This document shows, piece after piece, positions 9,716 to 18,887 of a stretch of 64,000 nt of DNA (position 1 is its first letter; each line of letters starts with the position of its first letter). The translations under genes and the position numbers were made by a program. Source of the DNA: Symbiodinium microadriaticum (Eukaryota; Sar; Dinophyceae; Suessiales; Symbiodiniaceae); NCBI GenBank assembly GCA_001939145.1, contig LSRX01001535.1, forward strand, positions 15,776 to 79,775, in the 5' to 3' direction. The notes beneath the pieces were generated by a model. That model was not told where the DNA came from and made no database searches. It worked only from the letters and a program-made list of their open reading frames with translations.

Positions 9716-9860
9716 TTACTCTGGCACAGAAATCTGCAAGACTTCACAGGAGGAGATGCCCGAATCTCCAGCAACCAACGCTACATCCTTAATAAGCAGG
9801 CGTGTCCGCCTTTCAATGCAGCATTGCCTCGCGAATGGGAGATTTAACCGGCAGGGACTA
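9716..9860 (-). CDS. Candidate downstream exon of the cysteine-rich gene
   Basis: On the minus strand, downstream of the GTAAGC donor at about 9920, this block is open and protein-like (contains IKDVALVAGDSGISSCEVL). It is probably the next exon of the same gene, though the frame join was not established. Confidence 0.3.
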
Positions 9861-9920
9861 CCGACACCCCAAAAACCGTCTCCCAATCGAAACAAACAAA
9901 GCAGCATCCCTTAGAAGCTT

Positions 9921-11120
9921 ACCCTCAATCAGAATGCTGCCACTGAAACAGCTCAACCAGCTTGCCTTCAGTAACCCATTGTGCGCTGATAGTGTCAGTT
10001 TGGTCTGAGGGTTGTTCACCGCTGCGCACCTGGCTCGATGACCCCAGCTCATAGACACCCAATGGCAAACTGTCCTCCCATCCAGTTTGTCCGTCAAGGT
10101 CCTGACGAAGAGACGCAGGTCACCTCGATAGCGCTGCAGCAATTGAAGGCTCCTGCTATAGAGCATGCAATTCGACAACACCTGCCGACCAGCATTCTGC
10201 AATTTCACAAAGCAGAGCCACTGCAGGCCGGGCAAAAGTCCTTTCGAAGTGCAGTCCGACGTTACATGCCAGCCCAAGAGCTCCTGCCCTCGGCTGAAAA
10301 CATCGAGGTTTGGAGGCAAAGGCTCCCCAGTCCCATTGCGCATCTCCTCACTGTAGCCAGTGCTGTAGCTTCCCACTGCGCAGCAATCCACGTCTACGGC
10401 GCAGCCACGGGCCCCATTGGCCTTGCGACTACCGTCCACACAATAGGCCTCCAGTACCTTGCTTGCAGAAGGCCCGTAGTTTTCGCACGTGTTGCCGTCA
10501 TCGTCGGTAAACAAGCCACCAGTCAAGCAGCCCTGATCACTGTCGCATCCACTGCTGCGGCTGCCGCTAACACCTGAGCTGCAGCCCTTGATGTATCCAC
10601 CGTCCTCATCGTAGCAGCCCCAGCCTGCGCCAGGAGAGCTTCGCCGTGGACTACCATGCCAGCAAGTATTCCCCTTAGGGCCATCTTGCCAGTCATCAAC
10701 CTTCCGCCCGATGTGACAATCATGCTGCGAGCCAACCTCGCAGAAGACGTCACCGTCGGTAAATGAGCCACCAGCCAAGCAGCCCTTATCACTGCTAACA
10801 TCTGAGATGCGGCCCTTCATGTATCCGCCGTCCACGCCATAGCAGCGTCGTCCTGCGCCAGAAGAGCTTCGCCGTGGACTACCATGCCGGCAAGTATTCC
10901 CATCAGGGCCATCTTGCCAGTCATCAACCTCTCGCCAGATTTGACGATCATGCTGCGAGCCAACTTCGCATGGGCGACTTGCACAAGAACAGAAGTTCAT
11001 GTACCCCGGAAAGATCAAAGGGCCATTTGAAAGAGAGACGTCTTCATAGCTCGGCCAGCCCGCTTGGCCGCACCTTTGGCATGTCAAGCTGGTACGTACG
11101 TGCTTCTTCCCACCAGCCAT
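9921..11120 (-). CDS. Cysteine-rich tandem-repeat protein (large exon)
   Basis: About 400 codons are open on the minus strand, starting at or before an ATG at 11120 and reaching a GTAAGC donor near 9920. The N-terminal half is rich in Cys, Gly, Asp and Trp and carries two 76-residue tandem repeats visible as a 228-bp DNA repeat (10588-10815 and 10816-11043). Each repeat contains VDDWQDGP, GNTC and DGGYIKG motifs; a third partial unit and a DDDGNTC motif follow. Regularly spaced cysteines suggest a disulfide-bonded extracellular or surface protein, but no signal peptide was seen because the 5' exon is not defined. The upstream AT-rich stretch (11190-11240) is probably intron. The plus-strand frames here are antisense shadows. 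Family not named. Confidence 0.5.
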
Positions 11121-11189
11121 GGGCCATTTGCGAAGCACTGGGGTCCTAGGCAATGCTGATCCGCTTCTGGATCGCTCGATCCCGGACCC

Positions 11190-11480
11190 TACGTGCATAT
11201 ATATATATATACACACATACACATATATACATGTTAAATTGCTCTTTACGTATTTTTATTTAAACTTATATGTTTATTGTTTGGTCGATGTATGTACTTT
11301 TGTATTTATTTACTTATGTAGCTATCCATTTGATTGTGTTTCTGCTTGTCGGTTTATGGTTGCATCTGTGCTTGTATTTGTTATCTTGGTGTTCATACGT
11401 GTATTTATGTGTTTCTTTGTTATATCTATCTACTTATCTATCCATCTGTCTATCTATCTGTATATCTATCTCTCTCTCTC
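11190..11480. repeat. AT-rich microsatellite region
   Basis: (AT)n and ACACATAC runs, then TATCTATC / TCTCTC units. The open frames here translate to Y/I/C/L-rich low-complexity peptides and are not called as genes. Confidence 0.7.
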
Positions 11481-11960
11481 TCTGTACAAACAAAGAGGAT
11501 TATATGCTGCCTAGCACATGGACCCTTAGTTAGGGTTCGTAAAACCCTGAATATCCTGGAGGGCCAAGCTGTAGGGTGTAGGACTGCAGCGCTTCTGGGA
11601 TTCCGAGGGATTTGGTGGTTTTGGGAGGTTTCAGGTTTAGGGTTTAGGGTTTTTGGGGGGGTTTATAGGTTTAGGGATGATGCAGGCCCCTAAACCCTGA
11701 ACCCGAAGCCCTAAATCCCAAACCTGAACCCTAAACCCTTAACAGCCTTACCCAGCACAGGCCTTTGTAGGCCAAGCGATCGCCCTTGCGAGTGAACGCC
11801 TAGTAAACTTTAACGCAACCCCTAACATACCCTAGACCCTAAACCCTTAACATACACTAAACCCTAAAACCCTTAACATATCCTGAACCCTCAACCTTTG
11901 ACATACCCTAAACCCTAAAGCCTTAACATGCCCTAAGCAGTGTTTCCTCTAAAGCTCTCA

Positions 11961-12038
11961 GGACTCTACCTCACCGAGTTCTGGGGTGACTCCATCACCA
12001 AGCAGCCCCTTGCCTTCAACGCTCTGCATGGCTCATAG
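11961..12038 (+). CDS. Candidate terminal exon, unknown product
   Basis: After CTCTCAG, 25 codons then TAG. The peptide (contains LYLTEFWGDSITKQPLAF) is very protein-like. Product unknown. Confidence 0.45.
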   Translation, partial: GLYLTEFWGDSITKQPLAFNALHGS

Positions 12039-12198
12039 TGAGCAATCGCTGTGGGGGTGATTGAAAGGGCTCTGTAGGGTTACTGTACGGATTGCAGGTT
12101 TTGGGGGGGGTTTTCGACTTTATGGTTCAGGGTTGCAGGTTAGCGTTGTGATTGAGGGTTGTCCGGCTTTTGGCGTAACAAACGGATCTTCGGAAAAG

Positions 12199-12306
12199 TC
12201 ACAGCGATCTCATGGGGCACGCTGCAAGGTTCATGAAGAGCGCTGGCAACTGCACCAAATCACCCCAAGCCCCATGCCAGATGCTCCACTCGCGACTGAA
12301 CCACAC
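12199..12306 (-). CDS. Candidate terminal exon, minus strand
   Basis: The minus-strand block (contains WSIWHGAWGDLVQLPALF) ends in TGA. It lies downstream of the minus-strand block at 12366-12455 and probably belongs to the same gene. A plus-strand frame over the same bases is an alternative. Confidence 0.4.
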   Translation of the reverse strand: MWFSREWSIWHGAWGDLVQLPALFMNLAACPMRSL

Positions 12307-12365
12307 CCTACTTCGCAGTTGGTAACTCTCAACTACATGATAGGCCTTCGATTGAGGCTATTTTG

Positions 12366-12455
12366 TTGATCGAAGCCACGCCAGGTGTTTTTGACCGTCT
12401 GCTCCATAGTAGCGAAGTCGTGCCCGAAGTCCCAAATGCCTAAGACTGCCGAAGC
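12366..12455 (-). CDS. Candidate exon, minus strand
   Basis: Open minus-strand block rich in aromatic residues (contains LGIWDFGHDFATMEQTVK). Unknown family. Confidence 0.4.
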
Positions 12456-12488
12456 ACAGGGATACCCTTAAACTCTACTGAAGAAGCA

Positions 12489-12550
12489 AAAAAGCGGCGA
12501 GGCTCAGCAAAGATCTGAAATCCATCAGTGAAGGCAACAAAGGCACGACA
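12489..12550 (+). CDS. Candidate exon, lysine-rich
   Basis: Short open plus-strand block (contains KKAARLSKDLKSISEGNK) before a family H element. Confidence 0.3.
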
Positions 12551-12566
12551 TATTTAGGGTGTAGGT

Positions 12567-12690
12567 TCTAGTCTAGGACATTTTTCAGGTGGGTAGTTAC
12601 CGTTATAGGAGCCTTATAGAAGGTCTATATACCTTATAGAAGCCTTATCATAAGCCCTATATACCCTAAACTCCCCACCTGTAGTTTCCT
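12567..12690 (+). mobile_element. Family H element
   Basis: Same structure as 7985-8100: ACATTTTTCAGGTGGGTAGTTACC at the left, CTCCCCACCTGTAGTTTCC at the right. Confidence 0.55.
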
Positions 12691-12712
12691 TTAATCTAGG
12701 GCTTCGGGTATA

Positions 12713-12811
12713 GCCCTCAGTTCGGGGTTGAATTTTGAAAGCCTTTGTGTGTTGCGGGCTTTGCTCACAACGCCGAGGCTCGGCATCACCTCGAAAGCCC
12801 TACGACCTTGA
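12713..12811 (+). CDS. Candidate terminal exon, unknown product
   Basis: 32 codons then TGA (contains LNFESLCVLRALLTTPRLG). Lies between a family H element and CCC-rich spacer DNA. Confidence 0.4.
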   Translation, partial: ALSSGLNFESLCVLRALLTTPRLGITSKALRP

Positions 12812-12904
12812 ACCCCCCCTTGCGCGCCCCGAATCCCTGAGCTTCCAACCCCCCCCAAAACCGAAACCCTTCAAGTCCCAAGCGCGGACGTAGTACATAC
12901 CCCG

Positions 12905-13010
12905 AGAACCCAATACCCCTTAATTAAGGAATATATGCCTTAAATTATAATGGTTTCCTGATAGGAATTAAGGTATATTCCTTAATTAAGAAATACTGGG
13001 TCCTTGTTGG
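12905..13010 (+). mobile_element. Family F element
   Basis: AATACCCCTTAATTAAGGAATATA at the left is mirrored by TATATTCCTTAATTAAGAAATACTGG at the right, around AATCCTATTAGGG-like DNA. Confidence 0.55.
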
Positions 13011-13255
13011 ATACAATTTTACATTTTTGTTATAATAAAACCCCATTAAGGATTAAAGATGATCATTTTTCATATGGCCCCAACAGGGAACCAGAATAGA
13101 TATGTTCCGGAAGGTCCGCCAGTTCGTTTCTTTGGTATTCTCATGCCCTTAAGCCGTCTCGAATCACACTGTCCCTTGCATTGCCCCTTACACTTCTCTT
13201 TCAAACTTGCTAAACCCTAAACTCTAAGCCCTAAAACCCCAGACCCCTAAACCCT

Positions 13256-13339
13256 GAGAATGGAAGGTGGTCATTGCCTTCTCGTGAAGTGCGGGCCTTG
13301 GGCTGCTCCTCATACCGACAGGGCCCAGAGAAGCTAAGG
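13256..13339 (+). CDS. Candidate exon, unknown product
   Basis: 28 open codons (contains WSLPSREVRALGCSSYRQ) between CCCTAAA and TTTAGGG spacers. Confidence 0.35.
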
Positions 13340-13518
13340 GCTCAGGGCTTCAAAGTTTAGGATTTGGGTCTGTAGGGTTTAGGGCTTTGGGTTTAGGGTT
13401 TAGGGTTTGGGGTTTAGGGTTTGGGTCTGTAGGGTGTTCCTTGTAAGGGTTTCCTAGCTCGTAATTGCGGGCTCCCGCTTTGTTGCAGTTTCAAAATCTT
13501 GCAGGGCTTAGGGCTACG

Positions 13519-13599
13519 ATGGACGCCGACAGGAGCTTTGGGATCCTGGGGTCGATTGAGGTGGGAGCTCTTGTGGAACTTGAAGCCTCAAAACCCTAA
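13519..13599 (+). CDS. Small ATG-to-stop frame or terminal exon
   Basis: ATG to TAA, 26 codons (contains DRSFGILGSIEVGALVELE). Flanked by repeat DNA on both sides. Confidence 0.4.
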   Translation: MDADRSFGILGSIEVGALVELEASKP

Positions 13600-13719
13600 A
13601 CCCTAGACCTTAAAACCCTAAACCCTAAACCTTAAAGCCAAAAACCCTAAACCTTAATGACTACTTCATGGCCCTGAAGCCGGAAACAAAAGGCATCTAA
13701 CAATGAGTGGTTGCGCTCA

Positions 13720-13947
13720 GTATTCGCCCCGTTCTGCCGCAGTAGCCGCTGTGGGTTAGTAGTCTTAGCTGGTATTTGGAGGAGTAGATCCCTAAAATCC
13801 CAAACCCAACATGTCCAGCCCATAAGATATCCTGTACCGTCGCGGCCTTCTCCGTCTTCGTGCTTGCAGACAGTCGATGTTGATATCCAATCATTAGGGC
13901 CCCGACATTACTCCGACTTCCAGCACTGCACTGGCCATTCCCCCCCC
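13720..13947 (+). CDS. Candidate exon(s) ending at a family A element
   Basis: The plus strand is open from about 13711 to the family A copy. The part after CTTGCAG at 13868 (contains DVDIQSLGPRHYSDFQHC) looks most exon-like. Confidence 0.3.
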
Positions 13948-14048
13948 CTTAGGGGCTGAGTAGGTAACCTTTCACCTTTTTGGGGCTTATACAAACCCTA
14001 CTATAATTCAAAAGGTTAACAACCTTTTTGGGCTAAGAAGCCCCAAAG
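13948..14048 (+). mobile_element. Family A element, right end degraded
   Basis: Left end intact; the right end reads GGGCTAAGAAGCCCC, so the TACTCGG block is lost. Confidence 0.75.
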
Positions 14049-14077
14049 TCCCGAAAGCGTAGGCCCCTACACCACGT

Positions 14078-14161
14078 AATGCAGAAAAGCTCGGTTTGAG
14101 CCTGACAGCGACCTGGGCCAAAGAAAGGGGGAGGGAGAGAGTAGAGAGGAGCTTCGAGTGA
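14078..14161 (+). CDS. Candidate terminal exon, charged
   Basis: 27 codons then TGA (contains TATWAKERGRERVERSFE). Product unknown. Confidence 0.35.
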   Translation, partial: NAEKLGLSLTATWAKERGRERVERSFE

Positions 14162-14211
14162 GCGTTGTATGGTGTAGGAGGCACTGTCGTTAAGTGAGCT
14201 GGTCTTCGCTA

Positions 14212-14321
14212 TATGGGAGGTCCCGAAAAGTAGGGGGTACCTAATGGTGAGGTCCTTAAGGATCCTACTATTGAGGGTACTATACTAGGGTCCCCTGTTT
14301 TCGGAAACCCCCATATACGGA
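14212..14321 (+). mobile_element. Family G element
   Basis: TATGGGAGGTCCCGAAAAGTAGGG at the left is mirrored by CCCCTGTTTTCGGAAACCCCCATA at the right, with GGATCCTACTATT in the core. Confidence 0.65.
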
Positions 14322-14483
14322 TTCAGGGTTGAGGCTTCAAGAGTGACATGGAGGGGGCCGGAGGAAACCTTACCCAGAGAACCCAGTTCCCCGTAATTAC
14401 GGAATATACCGCAAATCATAGTATTAGGGCCCCTAAAATTTAAGCTTATTCCGTAATTAAGGTGCATTGGGTTCTTTGCGAAG

Positions 14484-14669
14484 GTGTATTGGGTTCTCTG
14501 GGCAATTCAGCATCAGAAACACCAAACTACCTGGCTACCGGCCAGGTGCACCAGCGATGAGTACTTCCAATCGGCCGCGGCCACAGAGATCGTCTTACGC
14601 CGTTGCTCACGGTTCCTGAAATCATCCTCGCACTGTATCATATACCCTCGGAAACCTAGTCTAGTCTAG
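14484..14669 (+). CDS. Candidate exon, unknown product
   Basis: About 60 open codons (contains DEYFQSAAATEIVLRRCSRF), ending in a TAG within a CTAGTCTAGT run. Confidence 0.3.
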   Translation: MYWVLWAIQHQKHQTTWLPARCTSDEYFQSAAATEIVLRRCSRFLKSSSHCIIYPRKPSLV

Positions 14670-14708
14670 TCTAGTTGTTGATCTTATTTCTTAGGGCTCC
14701 TTAACACA

Positions 14709-14810
14709 CTTAGGGGCTGAGTAGGTGACCTTTAACCTTTTGAGGCTTATCAAAACCAATTGTAATTCAAAGGGTTAACCTTTTTTGGGGCAAAGGTACT
14801 CGGGCCGTAG
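14709..14810 (+). mobile_element. Family A element
   Basis: Full-length with a diverged right end (CTCGGGCCGTAG). Confidence 0.75.
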
Positions 14811-14855
14811 GTACAAGTATCTCAACCCTCAGCCCCAAACCCACAGCCCCTTCAG

Positions 14856-14939
14856 ATGGCCATTGCCCCAGGTGCAATCGCACAATCTCCCAGAGGGCAC
14901 AACCTTGGTCGAGGCCGCGGACGGGTCTCTGACTTCCTA
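14856..14939 (+). CDS. Candidate exon, Arg/Gly-rich, before a family E element
   Basis: CCTTCAG is followed by ATG and 28 open codons (contains GRGRGRVSDFL), running to the left end of a family E element. It is probably spliced to the block at 15352. Confidence 0.45.
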
Positions 14940-15351
14940 CGGCTGATGATATAAACCCTGCATTAACCCTTTATAAGGAATATACCCATGACTCCCATAG
15001 TTTCGGACCCTTAGAATAAGGAATAGACATGAACAGACCCTTAATAATTAGAATAGGGTTTTGGTGTATATAATTAGGGATATACCCATAATTCCCCTAG
15101 TTTAGGAGAGAATTCCCATAGTTTAGGATTCTTTAAAGCAAGGAATAGACATGAGTAGACCCACAATTCCCATAGCTTAGGATCCTTGGTACTTAGAATA
15201 GGGTTTTGGGGGAGAAAAAAATCGGAATATACCCATAATTCCCTGTAGTTTAGGATCCTTAAAATAAGGAATAGACATGAGGAGACCCATAAGTCCCTGT
15301 AGTTTAGGATCCTCTTAAGGTAATGCTACGGAGTTCTACCATCAACCCTAG
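14938..15351 (+). mobile_element. Expanded family E element
   Basis: TACGGCTGATGATATAAACC at the left, CTACCATCAACCCTAG at the right. The interior holds about four copies of an AATTCCCATAGTTTAGGATCC-type unit with AAGGAATAGACATGAG. Exon-like blocks abut both ends. Confidence 0.65.
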
Positions 15352-15396
15352 GAGCCGGAGATTTCCAGAAAGCTGTTCTACCACGCGTCCTTTGAG
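15352..15396 (+). CDS. Candidate exon after a family E element
   Basis: Starts right after CAACCCTAG: 15 codons (EISRKLFYHASFE), then TTTAGGG repeats. With 14856-14939 it supports the element being an intron. Confidence 0.45.
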
Positions 15397-15495
15397 GGTT
15401 TAGGGTTTAGGGGTTTAGGGGTTTAGGGGTTTAAGGGTTTAGGGGTTTAGGGGTTTAGGGGCTAAAGTTTAGGGGTTTAGGGCTTCCAAGTTTTG
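15395..15495. repeat. TTTAGGG-type array
   Basis: TTTAGGGG units directly follow an exon-like block. Confidence 0.8.
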
Positions 15496-15629
15496 ACGTT
15501 TGGGGTTTTGTAGGGCCTAAGGGCATTACAGGGAATGGGCTTCAGATCTTTTTTTCACAGCGTGGGTCCAAGAATCCGTTTATGTTAAGGCTTACAACCC
15601 CATATCTGAACTTATACCTGGATCTGGAT

Positions 15630-15692
15630 CTACCTCTAGATCTAGATCTAGATCTATATCTCTAGTTGTATCTATATCTGTATCTATATCTA
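15630..15692. repeat. (TAGATC)n / (TATATC)n microsatellite
   Basis: Hexamer runs TCTAGATCTAGATC and ATCTATATCTG. Confidence 0.75.
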
Positions 15693-15870
15693 TGCGCTTC
15701 TCACTGACTATTCTGCTGGGCTTGGGGCTTCAGGTAGACCTTTTGGAGTTGGCCGGGGGTGTCTTATGTCAGGAACGGGTTCAGTCTGAGAGTTCTGGGG
15801 CATTTGGTTCGGGACTTTAAGTGCAGGGTTTGGGAGTAGAGTGACTCTATAGACTGAGCTGATAGGGTGA

Positions 15871-15981
15871 TACGGTTGATGGTAGAAATCCTATAAATTA
15901 CGCTATAATAAGGAAAATACCAGAATTCCCATAGTTTAACGGTCCTCAAGGTAATGCTAAGGATTTATATCATCAACGGTA
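15871..15981 (+). mobile_element. Family E element
   Basis: TACGGTTGATGGTAGAAATCC and GGATTTATATCATCAACGGTA ends with the usual core. Confidence 0.75.
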
Positions 15982-16009
15982 TGGGTGAGTTTGGCGCATG
16001 GGAGGGGGC

Positions 16010-16096
16010 AGGCTGACTAGACTTTGGAGGTTGCGTGTTGGAGGCTTTGTTCAGGCAATGTTGGCAAACGTTTCAAGTTGTGAGCCTCATCTTGGG
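16010..16096 (+). CDS. Candidate exon, unknown product
   Basis: Open block after GGCAG (contains RLWRLRVGGFVQAMLANVS). It ends before a degenerate family B copy at about 16100-16253. Confidence 0.35.
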
Positions 16097-16114
16097 GTTA
16101 TAGGGTTTTCTTAA

Positions 16115-16253
16115 GGGTTCTAGGGGTTCTATAGGGTTTAGGGTGTGGAGGGTAGTTATAAGTGGGGTTATAAGTGGGGTAACTATAGTTGTAACCCATA
16201 CTAGGGGACTTACAAACCCCCACTTATAACTAGCCATGAACCCCTTCCAAGTT
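16115..16253 (+). mobile_element. Degenerate family B element
   Basis: Contains GGGTAGTTATAAGTGGGG and CCCCACTTATAACTAGCC, but the outer ends are eroded. Confidence 0.5.
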
Positions 16254-16258
16254 TGTTA

Positions 16259-16315
16259 GAGCAGGGCTTGGAGTTCCGAGTTACCGGACTTGTAGCTCGG
16301 GCTCATCAGCACTAA
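16259..16315 (+). CDS. Candidate exon to stop
   Basis: 18 codons (EQGLEFRVTGLVARAHQH) then TAA. Short; weak. Confidence 0.25.
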   Translation, partial: EQGLEFRVTGLVARAHQH

Positions 16316-16420
16316 CTAGTATTGGTAGAATATTAGAGTATTCTTATTACTAGTATTATTCATCAGCACTAATTAGTACTGGTATGAATATTAGATTATT
16401 CTTATTGCTAGTATTATTCT
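16303..16420. repeat. 58-nt tandem duplication
   Basis: CATCAGCACTAACTAGTATTGG and ATATTAGAGTATTCTTATTAC-type sequence occurs twice in tandem. Confidence 0.7.
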
Positions 16421-16550
16421 TATGATCAATGCACCTTGGCAGATTCAGTTCGAGCAAGCGCCGGAGGATGTCGTGGCGAAAGCTCGCTGCCTGCTCCGCG
16501 GCAGCACCACCCAGCCACCCATTAAACCCCGTGGTTACAAGCACTTTTGG
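16420..16550 (+). CDS. Candidate exon with GTAAGA donor (upstream of family A intron)
   Basis: Open for over 40 codons (contains FEQAPEDVVAKARCLLRG and PRGYKHFW) and ends exactly at GTAAGA in phase 0. The following 223 nt end with a family A element, after which the frame resumes at 16774 in phase 0. Product unknown. Confidence 0.55.
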
Positions 16551-16773
16551 GTAAGACCCTGCTACCCTGAGCCCCGAGAACACCCGCAGGATCAAAGCAA
16601 AAACGTAGAGGTTGCTTAGGTTTCACGTTTCCGGGTTCTACGTTCGGGGGTTTAGGTTTTATGGGGTTTAGCTTAGGGGCTGAGTAGGTAACCTTTAACC
16701 TTTCGGGGCTTATATAAACCTATTATAATTCAAAGGGTTAACCTGGGTTGGGCCAAGGTACTCGGCCCCTAAG
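16551..16773 (+). other. Predicted intron ending in a family A element
   Basis: Begins GTAAGA, ends CCCCTAAG. The last 102 nt are a family A element, so its terminal AG would be the 3' splice site. Flanking blocks are both open in phase 0. Confidence 0.5.
16672..16773 (+). mobile_element. Family A element
   Basis: Full-length with intact CTTAGGGGCTGAGTAGG and GGTACTCGGCCCCTAAG ends. Confidence 0.85.
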
Positions 16774-16887
16774 TTAGGGATACCTGGACCGATGAGGTTT
16801 GCCCGCTTCGTGGTGGAGAAGAAGATCTGCACCCCCGAGGGGCTCAAGGATTTCAAGTCGCAGGCGGAGCTGTCTCTACCGGGCTGA
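16774..16887 (+). CDS. Candidate terminal exon after a family A element
   Basis: Starts at the base after CCCCTAAG; 37 codons (contains FARFVVEKKICTPEGLKDF) then TGA. Joined to 16420-16550 it gives one continuous frame. Family not recognised. Confidence 0.55.
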   Translation, partial: LGIPGPMRFARFVVEKKICTPEGLKDFKSQAELSLPG

Positions 16888-17047
16888 CTCTGAGAATCCT
16901 GAATAAGTACCAAGATTATTCCGTAGGGCTCCGGTATCATGTGTATATCATGATACACCCCAAAACCAAGCCCATTCCCTCATCAAGGCCCCCTATGTTC
17001 TGGGTCCGGGCTTTGTGAATCTGCGTGAACTTGTAACTTGTGTGAGA

Positions 17048-17048
17048 G

Positions 17049-17084
<36 letters not shown>
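17048..17084. repeat. (GA)n microsatellite
   Basis: Eighteen consecutive GA units. Confidence 0.9.
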
Positions 17085-17086
<2 letters not shown>

Positions 17087-17100
17087 TTTGGGAGTTTCGG

Positions 17101-17199
17101 AGTGTATCGACGAGTTTGAGGACTCGGACCTTCCATAAGGAAGCTGGATATCTCCAAGCATTAAGCGACATGAAGCCGCAGATGCGCCACCTAAATACT
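17101..17199 (+). CDS. Candidate exon with GTAAGC donor
   Basis: 33 open codons (contains FHKEAGYLQALSDMKPQMRH) ending at GTAAGC. Confidence 0.45.
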
Positions 17200-17495
17200 G
17201 TAAGCCCCACAACCCTATGAATCCCAATCCCAACCCCCCAGGTGGCGCGGGATTCTAAACCCCAAACCCCCAAAACTCTAACACCCAAACCCCCTTAAAA
17301 GGAGTGGTCATTGGACGAGCGCCGATGTACCATCCAAAAGGTCTTCTATGCTCCTGGGCCTCACGGGGGGACTTAACTCCAAGCCCCAAGCCCCAAACCC
17401 TGTTATGAGCCTAAACCCTAAACCCATGAGGTTTTTGAATGTTTCAACCTTAAACCCAAAACCCTAAACCCTGGCCTGTTACCAGGGTAAGAGGG

Positions 17496-17683
17496 TACTT
17501 GGAGGTTCATGGGTAGTTATAAGTGGGGGTTTGTAAGTCCCCTAATTTGGGTTATAACTATCGTTACCCTACTTATAACCCCACCTATAACCACCCTCCA
17601 CACCTTAAACCCTATAGAACCCCTAGAACCCTTAAGAAAAACCCTATAACCCCACTTATAACTACCCATGAACCTCCAAGTAG
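17496..17683 (+). mobile_element. Family B element
   Basis: TACTTGGAGGTTCATGGGTAG at the left and CTACCCATGAACCTCCAAGTA at the right are perfect inverted repeats. The interior carries one CCTCCACACC...CCCTATAGAACCCC unit. Confidence 0.8.
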
Positions 17684-17791
17684 AGGAACACCTTCTTCAG
17701 GTTTCTGGCTGAAGGTTTCTCGGATCTCTTGTTTTGGCGTTCGCAGGCTCTCCCCGAGGGCACAAAGGCTTTAGGGCCTTTCAAGGGTTAA
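17684..17791 (+). CDS. Candidate exon directly after a family B element
   Basis: Begins after CAAGTAG; at least 26 coding-like codons (contains FRFLAEGFSDLLFWRSQALP), then TTTAGGG-type DNA. The first two residues (RN) and the AGGAACAC bases match the block after the family B copy at 5032. Confidence 0.5.
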   Translation, partial: RNTFFRFLAEGFSDLLFWRSQALPEGTKALGPFKG

Positions 17792-17889
17792 AGGCTTTAG
17801 GGGTTTAGGGTTTTGGATGGTTTAGGTTTTACGGTTTGGGTTTAGGGTTTGGGGTTAAAGGCTTTAGGGGCTTAGGGTTTAGGTTTTGG

Positions 17890-18016
17890 ATGGTTCGGCC
17901 ATTTGCAGTCGCACTGCGCAGTCTCGGCCGTGTCCAGTGCCCCTCGACTCACGTCGACACCCGCGGCCAACTCGGACTCGGCTCCGATATCGAAGACGCC
18001 TCACGCCTCAAAACCC
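17890..18016 (+). CDS. Candidate exon, unknown product
   Basis: ATG-initiated open block in GC-rich DNA between TTTAGGG spacers (contains VRPFAVALRSLGRVQCPSTH). Other frames are also open, so moderate doubt. Confidence 0.35.
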
Positions 18017-18162
18017 TAAAGCCCTACACCCTCCATCTTGTTGGAATCCTAAACCCTAAACCACTAAACCCCTAAACCCTGAACCCAAAACCCTAAACCC
18101 CTCGAATCAAGGTTTTGAAGACCCCAGTTTTTGCGGTTTTGGGATTCAGTACAACAATCCAT

Positions 18163-18476
18163 ACTTGGAGGTTCATGCGCAGTTAAAAGTGGGGTTATAT
18201 GTCCCCTAATATGGCTTATAGCTATAGTTACCCTACATAGAACCCCACTTATAACCACCCTCCACACCCTAAACCCTATAGAACCCCTAGAACCCTTAAG
18301 AAAACCCTATAACCCCACTTATAACTACCCTCCACACCCTAAACCCTATAGAACCCCCTAGAACCCTTAAGAAAACCCTATAACCCCACTTATAACTACC
18401 CTCCACACCCTAAACCCTATAGAACCCCATAGAACCCTTAAAGGAACCCTGTAACCCCTACCCATGAACCTCCAAG
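18163..18476 (-). mobile_element. Family B element with tandem expansion
   Basis: Outer ends ATACTTGGAGGTTCATG and CATGAACCTCCAAGCAG. The interior has three copies of a ~67-nt unit (ACTTATAACTACCCTCCACACC ... CCCTTAAGAAAACCC), the reverse complement of the unit expanded at 4631-5031. Confidence 0.75.
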
Positions 18477-18641
18477 CAGGGACTCTCGACTGGGGTCGCC
18501 AGTACCAAAGGGGCTCTGTAGAGCCGCTGTGGGTTCATATACTTGTCTTTTGCTGGGAATCCGAAAATCTACTATTTTTAGGGGTTATACCTCAAAATTA
18601 AGGGGTCCTAACCTACTATTTTTGTGGGGTTTTGGGATACA

Positions 18642-18781
18642 GGTTTGGTTTTAGACGCACTTGGGTATCTTCTAGTCGAGCTTACGCAAGGGGCTGGGGT
18701 GTTCAAGCTCTGGACATTTGCATAAGAGCATGCGATAATGTAGAGCTTTTATACTTTGTGTTCATAGATGCTTGTATGTGA
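18642..18781 (+). CDS. Candidate terminal exon, unknown product
   Basis: After GATACAG, about 45 codons (contains YARGWGVQALDICIRACDN) then TGA. Well-mixed composition; family unknown. Confidence 0.45.
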
Positions 18782-18887
18782 TGCTGAGAGGTTATTGGGC
18801 TGTTTGGCCCTAACGCCCCCGTTCAAAACCCCTCAATAGACCCCTTTTTTAGGAGTTTAGCATGTTCTACAGTTCTACAGGCCTTAG

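Noticed and set aside
10038-10577. 179-codon plus-strand frame over the cysteine-rich gene
   Set aside because: Antisense to the minus-strand exon, whose tandem repeats, conserved Cys/Gly/Trp pattern and donor site are more convincing.
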